Origin: Entrophospora sp. SA101
Taxonomy: Eukaryota > Glomeromycota > Glomeromycetes > Entrophosporales > Entrophosporaceae
Direction of reading: 5' to 3'
Length of the DNA: 13,885 bases
Assembly (NCBI GenBank): GCA_958430865.1
Contig: CAUDNR010002713.1
Location: forward strand, 50,430-64,314
The number at the start of each line of letters is the position of its first letter. Within the stretch, counting starts at the first letter, position 1. Positions 1 to 6,687 of this stretch are shown piece by piece. A program made the translations under genes and the position numbers. The notes below the pieces were generated by a model. It was not told the DNA's origin. It saw only the letters and a list, made by a program, of their open reading frames with translations, and did no database searches.

Positions 1-125
1 TATACAAAAATACCTGTATGCAAGTACACTTGTGACTATATAAATGTACCTCTATGCAAGCACACTTTCTCTATAAACGCGTATTTTGTGTGGCCCGAGA
101 GTGCAATTATATAGAGGTCTGACTG
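1..125. mobile_element. Terminal part of a pogo/Tc1-type DNA transposon (rest lies outside the window)
   Basis: Read on the minus strand from position 125, the sequence starts CAGTCAGACCTCTATATAAT and is preceded by a TA dinucleotide at 126-127. A CAGT start, a following CCTCTATA block and a TA target site are what pogo/Tigger/Fot-like Tc1/mariner relatives show at their ends. The subterminal part carries two near-identical 21-bp direct repeats. The other end and any transposase are beyond position 1, so neither the size nor autonomy can be judged. It could also be a non-autonomous MITE. The call rests on terminus resemblance only. Confidence 0.5.
11..67. repeat. Subterminal direct repeat, two 21-bp copies, period 36
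   Basis: Copy one is 11-31 and copy two is 47-67. They match at 19 of 21 positions, with a shared core TATGCAAG. They lie inside the presumed transposon end, where such repeats often act as transposase binding sites; that role here is inferred. Confidence 0.6.
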
Positions 126-127
126 TA

Positions 128-592
128 ATATTAATATTTCTTTATTTGTAAATTGTTGCATGGTCTTTTTTTTCTTATGATTAAATAATGTCAAGAGGTA
201 TCTTTGTTATTATAGACAGTAGTGTCCAAGTCTCTTTACAATTAGTCACCAAAGTATTTTACCTTTATAATTTTGTGAAACGTAAAGAAGTATAATTTGC
301 TTGAGTTAAAAGAACTAACTGGAAAATCACAACTCTTTATATTGAAATAAAAACATTTTAAATTTTTTACAAATCATTGCATAGTTAAAGAGGCAAAGCC
401 ATTGTAAATTGTGTCGTAACCCTTTCTAATAATTAATGATTTAATCCCTTTTAATTTTACAATATTGCCTCAATCAATATAGTTGTATATATGTTTTATT
501 TTGTTAGCGAGACTAACGGGAAAATCTAATCGAGGAATATTGATAAAGATTTCACTAGGAAACTGGGGGATTAGCAGTATTTATATGTTTTA
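128..592. other. AT-rich stretch with no gene seen
   Basis: No reading frame with protein-like composition, no RNA gene and no clear inverted repeat was found by eye. It separates the transposon end on the left from the hAT-like relic that starts near 593. Confidence 0.6.
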
Positions 593-977
593 TTGAACAA
601 CCTCGGTTACATGCTCGCAATATTCATCATATTTGCAGAAAAATTCAAAAATAGATTTCCAAATGTTGAACTTTTAAAATACTTAATCCGAGAGAACGTA
701 ATTTTACAATACAATGATAATATTTCGAGTTATGGAAGAAATGAGTTGAATATTTTGTTGGACCATTTTATAAATTTTTTGATCCATTGATCAAAAAAAA
801 TGAATTGGATGGTTTACAAACAATAATTAAAAGAATAATTTTGATAGGTAAAAATCGAAGCAATTTTCTTAAAAGAATATCCGGATTTTTAAAGATGAGC
901 TGGAAAAACCAGTTATCTAAAGTACAATTTCTCAGTGGCTACAATAAATTGGTCTCAGTTAATATATGGCACGTCCT
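593..977 (+). pseudogene. Possible C-terminal relic of a hAT-family transposase, frameshifted
   Basis: Two overlapping frames join into one hAT-like stretch. The first (593-790) has no ATG start and reads FPNVELLKYLIRENV, then SSYGRNELNILLDHF. The second, from about 781, continues PLIKKNELDGLQTIIKRI. Zinc-finger hAT transposases (ZNF862-like group) commonly carry an E/N-rich YG..E(I/L)..L..HF block followed by a PLI...E segment ahead of the dimerisation domain. The frame changes in the T-run near 774-780, consistent with a one-base indel. Catalytic residues are not included, and the usual end of the domain is not visible before the miniature element at 978. The frame stays open to 1029 only by chance through that element. 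Identification is by pattern resemblance and is tentative. Confidence 0.35.
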
Positions 978-1156
978 CAGTATTGTCACCAGAAACTCTT
1001 TTGGCTTCCCGAAACGTTTCGGAAAATGAACTTACACTAAGCAGAAAACTAAACCTAAACATAAACATAAACTACTAACCTAAACTAGTTTCAGGTGGTT
1101 TCTGTTAGTTTCTGTTTCGGTTTTCCCTAAACTCAGAGTTTCGGGTCACAACACTG
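978..1156. mobile_element. hAT-type miniature inverted-repeat element, 179 bp
   Basis: The left end begins CAGTATTGTCACCAGAAACT. The right end read on the minus strand begins CAGTGTTGTGACCCGAAACT. The two ends match at 19 of 22 positions, and CAGTGTTG is a typical hAT terminus. The interior is built from GAAAC/GTTTC motifs, including a perfect 14-bp palindrome CCGAAACGTTTCGG at 1009-1022. It has no coding capacity. The 8-bp flanks (970-977 and 1157-1164) do not form a clear target duplication, so it is either old or its boundaries are slightly off. Confidence 0.6.
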
Positions 1157-1164
1157 GGGTGTCT

Positions 1165-2160
1165 CACATCATATGATTTACAAACATAGTTGATCACATA
1201 AATTTTCATTAATAAGGATTTTTCAGGAGTTTTGCAAACTTCGCAAAATTACAAAACTCAAAATAACTCTTAAACTATATGTTATATTCAAATAAAACTT
1301 ATGTTTTAAATTCACTTTTTGATGATCTTTAAACTAATAGAGAGCTTTTTACAATTTTACTTACATAAATTTAGTAACATATATTCACAACTTTTATTTT
1401 GATTTTCTAGCTTAAAATAAATGCCATTTTTTATATTAAAATAAAAAAAAGAGCTCTATTACTTTATTGTCCTATTTCTCTAGTATGTTTTAAACTTAAT
1501 TCGGAGTCAATATCTCTATTATTTAAAGAGTTATAATCATTCAAAGTTTACTATTGAAAACAAGAATTGCCCCAAGACCAGAACGTTTATTAAAAAAAGA
1601 TCATTTGTAAAATTTGTTTATTTTTTTTAACCAAAAATGGAATGTTAATTCAACTATATTGGTATTAATTTACCGCCACAACTTAACAAATCGAGGTTCG
1701 CACACACGCATGTGTAACATGTGCGCAAACAAACAAAAACGGGAAATTTAAAAAATCACTAAGGGTTCGTCACACGATTCAATGTCAGTTTTTTTATAGT
1801 TCTAATAAAAAGAATCGAAGATTTGATATTTTAATGTTTTATTAAAATATTAATTATTAACGAGTTTCCTGGTATTATTATTAAAAAAGCGTAACTAAAA
1901 TTGTAACCTAGTTTTAATATTTACTTACTATGACAGATGTCATTCTTGATAGATGTTTATTATTATATTTTGTGCTTGGTCTTTTTCGCATTCTTAAAAC
2001 TGAAATTATGATATTTTTTGGAATTTCAAATCATCTTGTATTGTTTTTTAAAGCATTCGCATTATAATTATTATACAATACAATCTTCCTGATGTTAATA
2101 ATTACTATTATTATGATTTTTCAGATATAAATGACAACATTAATATTAACTGCCTTCGAA
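1165..2160. other. Very AT-rich spacer, no gene seen
   Basis: Nearly 1 kb of A/T-rich sequence with many short T and A runs. The only GC-richer patch is around 1690-1735, with the alternating GCACACACGCATGTG and a direct repeat of CATGTG. No reading frame with convincing composition, RNA gene or transposon terminus was recognised. Confidence 0.55.
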
Positions 2161-2165
2161 TTAAT

Positions 2166-2180
2166 ATTTATATATATATA
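2166..2180 (+). promoter_or_regulatory. TATA-like run upstream of the small membrane-protein frame
   Basis: An uninterrupted TTTATATATATATA run ends about 24 bases before the ATG at 2204. It could be a TATA box giving a very short leader, or simply an AT microsatellite, which is common in this window. Confidence 0.2.
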
Positions 2181-2203
2181 CGCACGGCGAGACTGTGTTC
2201 AAA

Positions 2204-2386
2204 ATGAGTAAAAATCATATTAATATATTTAAACCGTTTAAAAGAGATCCATTAGTTGCTATAACAATTTCTCTTATAATATTATCGAGCATAATTTTGT
2301 TCATTTTGTTGATTGGTAGCTTAAACCTAATTTATTTATCAAGACACGCATTTGATGAATCAATCCAATCCGTCATAAAGAAATGA
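2204..2386 (+). CDS. Possible small single-pass membrane protein, 60 aa
   Basis: The frame starts at ATG 2204, which has A at -3 (GTTCAAAATGAGT), and ends in TGA at 2384-2386. The protein has a basic N-terminal part with KPFKRDP at residues 10-16. This is followed by a hydrophobic segment of about 25 residues (roughly 17-43, LVAITISLIILSSIILFILL) and a short polar tail ending in KK. This is the layout of a one-pass membrane anchor with the basic side facing the cytosol. I do not recognise the family. It could also be an exon of a larger gene or a chance frame, since hydrophobic codons are AT-rich. It lies convergent to the broken hAT-like gene, with about 100 bases between the two stops. Confidence 0.4.
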   Translation: MSKNHINIFKPFKRDPLVAITISLIILSSIILFILLIGSLNLIYLSRHAFDESIQSVIKK

Positions 2387-2488
2387 CACATTACATTTAC
2401 ATTGTATGCATATTGTGTTGATAATGCTTGTTCCGACCCTTCTTTAGCACATAACTTTGATAAAAGTAAGTGTAAGATTTACACGGTT

Positions 2489-4140
2489 TTACGTACATTT
2501 TAATTTCCTGATGAGCTCAGTAATAAACCATTGTGCAAATATTAGGTGAGTATTTTTATTTGTCAAATATTGCTGAGCAGTTGTTAGCTGGTATAACCAA
2601 CAGCTTGATATTGGTTTTTGATAAGTTTTTAGAGGATATTGAAGCAAACACCAGTATAATTTATGTATCAAGTCAGATTTCATGTTCAAAGGGCTTTCTT
2701 TATTACTATCATTATATCCATCATGTAAGTGGTATGTTAAATTGAGAAGGTTATATGGGTGTTGTTGTTCCAAAGAGAGACCTGATGGAGAATTGGGTTT
2801 TCCAAATGTTGTATTTTCAAAGTTCACTAATGCATGCAAGCCACAAGGAATTCGGTAGGAAGAGGACTGACACATCAAGTTAAATTTGACAACTGCACCT
2901 GACTTGGAACCAGACATATAGGCAGTGTTATCTGTAAGCCAAAAATTACATTTCTTTGGACTAATCTCATTTTCCTCACATGTTTTTTTTACTGCTTTGG
3001 CTACAGTATTTCCATTGCATTTGTCTAAGTCATCCATCTTTGCAATAGTAATTGTAGGCTGATTTTTATCCTTATTCCAATGAGCAAAGCAAACCAAAAA
3101 TATCTTTTTATCACCACGTGTGCTTTCATCACACATTATTCCATAAGAATAAAAACATGATTTGGTATCTTTTGGACAATTCTGACAAAGACACAAAGTG
3201 GCAACTTCTTTATTCCAGCGTGAAATAGTCCCAATGATCTGGTTCATCACCTGTTAAAAAATGTATAATTGCTCTAGTGCATTCAACAGTAGATGAAATA
3301 GAAATGCTACCAATGTTTACTGATTTTGGTTGCAAGCTGTACAAATTCAGGTGTGTATTGCTTCTTGTTTTCTTTTATCATCCTTTTTATTACATTCTGG
3401 AGCTGATTTGGTGTAGTATTTTTTGCTTTTTGAATAGAACGCAACTGAGAAATATTATTCTTTTTTGCTTCTTTAGCTTTCACTTCTTTCATCTTAAGTG
3501 ATCTTAATTGAAGATCAGTAACCTCCTTTTTCTTTTCCATTTTATGTATTTTGGTTTCCATTCCACTAATTTTCCCTTGTATTGATGATATAGATGAAGA
3601 TTGTTTATAAATGCTGCTATTTACAAATTCTTTTGCCTTTTTTTGAATATAGGTTGAATATATTTCTCCACGATGGTTTCCTTTATCATATCTCATTGTG
3701 GAGAATAAAGTATAAGCATTAATTATCTGATTTTCAGGCAAGTTTTTTACATGTTCAATAAATTCATTCCTCTTTTTTTCTATTTTATTTTGTGGAATAA
3801 GAGTATCAATTTCTTGAGGTTCATTGAAGCTAATTTCATGAGTTATTTCCTGGCATTCATTGTAATTAAATTCATAAGCAATTTCATGAGATTCATTCAA
3901 GCTAATGTTATTGATGATTTCTTGAGGTTCATTGAAATTAGTTTCATATATAAATTCTTTAGGTTCATCAGAGCTAATTCCACAAGTAATTTCTTGAGGC
4001 TTATTTGAGATAATTTCATGGACAATTTCTTGAAGTTCATTGGAGCCCATAGACTTCAAACTCTCAAAAACTTGATCCTTAGACAAATCTTTATTATATT
4101 TTTTTGCTTTTTTTGAGGAGGCATCAGAATAATCAATCAA
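2489..4140 (-). pseudogene. hAT-like transposase gene, broken, with internal 12-residue repeats
   Basis: Two large minus-strand frames (4140-3307 and 3250-2489) and a short linking frame (about 3315-3240) form one protein-like run of about 550 codons. The upstream part has a Lys-rich start, seven 12-residue repeats (residues 34-117), then a probable coiled coil rich in K/E/Q/S (about 175-240). The linking frame reads NIGSISISSTVECTRAI and then FLTGDEP. The downstream part has hAT RNase-H-fold hallmarks: an acidic residue in MCDESTRG (D41 of that piece), a second in WLTDNTAYMSG (D107), and the C-x2-H motif in IPCGLHAL (C136, H139). The glutamate and dimerisation end are missing. Breaks lie near 3316-3318 (one extra base in a T-run) and 3238-3246. 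There is no ATG at the 5' end: position 4138-4140 is TTG and the frame is closed by a stop at 4156-4158. The first in-frame ATG is at 4048-4050, so a 5' exon or start has been lost. The family call is from motifs; activity is very unlikely. Confidence 0.7.
3790..4041 (-). repeat. Seven tandem 36-bp units coding for a 12-residue repeat
   Basis: The units have exactly 12 residues each and no spacers. They start NELQEIVHEIIS, NKPQEITCGISS, DEPKEFIYETNF, NEPQEIINNISL, NESHEIAYEFNY, NECQEITHEISF and NEPQEIDTLIPQ. The conserved part is N-E-x-Q-E-I. Units have diverged from each other while the frame and length are kept. This suggests that selection acted on the protein during at least part of their history (inference). 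Confidence 0.9.
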
Positions 4141-4158
4141 ATTGTGATATTGCAGTCA

Positions 4159-4699
4159 ATTTGGTATGTGTGTTTAATACTAATGTTAATTTCTGACAAT
4201 GAATTATTATAATGCTAAAATGATATATTAATAATATATGCAGGAATATATTTTTTCAGGTATGTTTTCAAGAGATTATGTTTTCTCAATATAAGTTTGT
4301 TATTTTATTATTTGATTGTATTATTATTATCTGTTCAGAAATTACATCTCAAAGTATGATGAAAAATCAGAGAGGGGATTTCAAAGGCTATTTGAATTAA
4401 TTTGATGTTACTCAATGCTCAACATTAAGATACAAGAATTTCATTGAGAAACAAGTTAAAGTGCCAAGGCTTGAATTAGTAATTTAAAATTCTTTGTAGA
4501 AGGGTTTGTTTGAATTATAAGATTCTATTCTGATTACTAGTTAAAGAAGATGCCTGCTTTGCACATAGGTGTGCAATTGATTAAAGAATCTAAGGAATGA
4601 ATCATGCATGATTACAAAGTTACATTTGTGTAATTAGAATTTGCTTTATTCAGATGAAAAAAAACAATGTTTATTATGCAAAAGATGTAAACGAGGTAA
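4159..4699. other. AT-rich spacer with no gene seen
   Basis: No protein-like frame was found. The right part (about 4500-4700) contains phrases such as TGATTAC, GTTAAAGAAGATG and CAATTGATTAAAG that resemble decayed copies of the repeat unit in the array to the right, but they are too degenerate to delimit. Confidence 0.45.
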
Positions 4700-5104
4700 A
4701 TTATGATTATTAATTCAATGTTTGATGGCTAATTAAAAGATTATTCATTCAACATTTGTTATGCAAGCAATTAGAGAAGGTATTTACTTTGAATAAAGGT
4801 GCGGTTAATTAATTATGATTACTAATTCAACAGTTGTTACACAAACAATTAGAGAAGTTCTTTTCTCTGTGCAGTTAATTAAAGGAGATGAATTACGATT
4901 ACTAATTCAACGTTTTGTTACATTCTCTGTGTATAAAGGTACAGTTAATTAAAGGAGATAAATTATGATTACTAATTCAACGTTTGTTACACGAACAATT
5001 AGAGAAGGTCTTTTCTCTGTGTATAAAAGCGCAGTTAATTAAAGTATATAAATTATGATTACTAATTCAACATTTGTTGCACGAACAATTAGAGAAGGTC
5101 TTTT
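4700..5104. repeat. Imperfect tandem array, about five units of 70-90 bp
   Basis: The phrase AATTATGATTACTAATTCAA recurs at 4811, 4891 (one change), 4961 and 5051, and more degenerate near 4700 and 4741. A second phrase CAATTAGAGAAG recurs at 4768, 4846, 4996 and 5086 and is absent from the unit that begins at 4891. Units also share TCTCTGTGTATAAAGG and GCAGTTAATTAAAGGAGAT. Unit spacing varies (80, 70, 90) because of internal deletions. No coding frame runs through it. Confidence 0.8.
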
Positions 5105-5105
5105 C

Positions 5106-5224
5106 CGGTGTTGAAAATTCGGTGCGGGGAATGCGGGGGTGTGACATTACACACCAATCAAGTTTTTAATTTTTGGAGATAGTTTCTAAATTTGTACTGG
5201 TTACACAACGAAATTTCAACACTG
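5106..5224. mobile_element. Short hAT-type miniature element or paired termini, 119 bp
   Basis: The left end reads CGGTGTTGAAAATTCGGTG. The right end read on the minus strand gives CAGTGTTGAAATTTCGTTG, so 16 of 19 positions match. The right terminus fits the common hAT start CAGTGTTG. The interior has an unusually GC-rich patch for this region, GCGGGGAATGCGGGGGTGTG. The flanks at 5098-5105 and 5225-5232 do not match, so no target duplication supports it. It abuts the tandem array at its left edge. Confidence 0.45.
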
Positions 5225-5242
5225 ACATGAAGTCCTATTTTT

Positions 5243-5420
5243 ATTACATTTTTGAACGAATTACAAAATTACTACTTTGAAATTTGGTCACATGGCGCAG
5301 CAATAGGAGGTCTTTAGACCAAGCCAACCATATTACATTTTTGAACAAATCACAAAATTTCTATTTTGAAATTTGGCTGCATGGAGCAGCAATAGGAGGT
5401 CTTTAGACCAAGCCAACCAT
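5243..5420. repeat. Tandem duplication of an 89-bp unit
   Basis: Copies span 5243-5331 and 5332-5420 and are exactly the same length. The second halves are almost identical, with the run AGCAATAGGAGGTCTTTAGA then CCAAGCCAACCAT in both. The first halves differ at several bases. No reading frame is conserved between copies. Confidence 0.9.
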
Positions 5421-6157
5421 ATTCAAATTATTCATTTTATTCGTTTCATTCATTTTGTTTGAATAGAAATCCTAAGGATGTTCTATATACTTTTTCAATT
5501 CATATATAAAATTCATCATCTCCACAAACTTTTAAACTCTTATTGTTTCAGGTTCTAAAATACAATGCCTTTGAGTAATTAAGTCTGTGCCTCAGAAAAA
5601 CTCATTCACTGATTGTTATTAGATTAGAAATTAGTGGGTTTGGTTCTAAATAAGCAGAGTGCAAAAATTAGAATACCAGGAACTGCCAAATTCTTTGGTT
5701 TGAACCAAACTGTTCAGAGCTTTATCAATTAGTAAAATTTGTGTCATTTTTCCTCCATCAATCTCTATTTAGAGTTCACTCATTCATAGACAGATCATCA
5801 ATTAAATTTATCTGCCAAAAAAGCAAATTATCTAAAAAATTTCCTATAGGTATGTATGAATAGGGCCCCAGAAACAAGGTCCCAGGCAAACCAAGGGTAA
5901 AAAACATATTAATATAGAAAGTGAAAAATGTCACTGTTATTGATGAGGTAAAATTTTTATTATTATGGATACATTAAAAGTTCCAAGGCTTTTAAGGGTA
6001 AAAATTTTTTATGTCCAATGAAGAAAAATGGGTAAAGTTTTTTAGTACACAATAATAGAAATTTTTTTAAAAAGTCATGATATAAAAGGGTAAATTATTT
6101 AATAGTGTTAACTTATTAATCAAAAGATTCATACATAAATAAATTTAGTATCATAAC
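5421..6157. other. AT-rich spacer, no gene seen
   Basis: No convincing reading frame is present. It opens with a small foldback-like phrase (ATTCAAATTATTCAT to TTTGTTTGAAT at about 5421-5464). A GGGTAAA motif occurs four times between about 5895 and 6092, inside a run of A-rich sequence. The only GC-rich patch is AGGGCCCC near 5861. These may be remnants of repeats I cannot name. Confidence 0.5.
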
Positions 6158-6159
6158 TA

Positions 6160-6246
6160 CACATCTAAACTCAATAAGTCGGATGCAGAAATCAATTGTT
6201 TAAAGTACTTTGTAAATAAATGTCCAACTTATTGAGTTTAGATGTG
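6160..6246. mobile_element. TA-flanked palindromic MITE of Tc1/mariner type, 87 bp
   Basis: The ends are perfect 20-bp inverted repeats beginning CACATCTAAACTCAATAAGT (6160-6179), with the mirror copy at 6227-6246. Each end is flanked by TA (6158-6159 and 6247-6248), the target duplication made by Tc1/mariner elements. The interior is about 47 bases and cannot code for a protein, so any mobility would need a transposase from elsewhere. The perfect arms suggest it is fairly young or kept by gene conversion. Confidence 0.75.
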
Positions 6247-6282
6247 TATTGATTAAAAAGTTATAAGATAATAAAAATAAAG

Positions 6283-6402
6283 AAATATTTATTTGAGTTA
6301 TTTGTTTTATTCATTACGGATTTGAGTATTTGAATTACAATAATTCAAATAATTCAAACAAAACAAATAATGAATAAACAAATGAAACAAATGAGCAAAT
6401 AT
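6283..6402. repeat. Imperfect AT-rich foldback about 120 bp
   Basis: The centre is an 11-bp inverted repeat (6327-6337 and 6341-6351, core ATTTGAATTA) with a CAA loop. Outer parts pair imperfectly: ATTTGTTTTATTCATTA on the left against the complement of TAATGAATAAACAAAT on the right. No target duplication was recognised. It may be a decayed MITE or a chance product of low complexity. Confidence 0.4.
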
Positions 6403-6687
6403 TACAAATAGAACTCTACTTGGAAGCAAGGAGCTTTAGAAATATTTAACCAATTAAGCTATTGGTTTATTAAATCAAGTCAATAGTTAACAATGCTTTA
6501 TTAAAAAACAGGATAAACATCGGCATTTTCAACATTTACTAATAGGCTTTTAGAATATTATTATGTTGACACTTTCTTTTTAAATACCGAGAAAGATCTC
6601 GAACCATTACACGGCATAAAAAGATCATCTTTTGATTTCAAATGCCACGGTTGATGTAAAAAAAAATTAATATTTACAAAAAAAAAA
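6403..6687 (+). promoter_or_regulatory. Presumed upstream region and leader of the NMD3 gene
   Basis: These 285 bases lie between the foldback and the NMD3 start codon. They hold no other gene. No clear TATA or CCAAT box stands out at a sensible distance. The start codon follows a run of A residues (ACAAAAAAAAAAAATG), which gives A at -3. Transcription start is unknown. Confidence 0.35.

Noticed and set aside
1050..1085. CTAAACCTAAACATAAACAT resembles a telomeric tract
   Set aside because: The phrase is short and irregular and lies inside the hAT-type miniature element bounded at 978 and 1156, so it is not a telomere or interstitial telomere array.
3277..4008. Plus-strand Phe-rich frames opposite the hAT-like gene
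   Set aside because: They are the complement of a Lys/Glu-rich minus-strand frame, which turns into Phe/Leu codons on the other strand.
3790..4041. Repeats with a 36-bp period, superficially like CRISPR spacing
   Set aside because: There are no unique spacers between repeats, the units diverge, and they are translated in frame as a 12-residue protein repeat in a eukaryotic setting.
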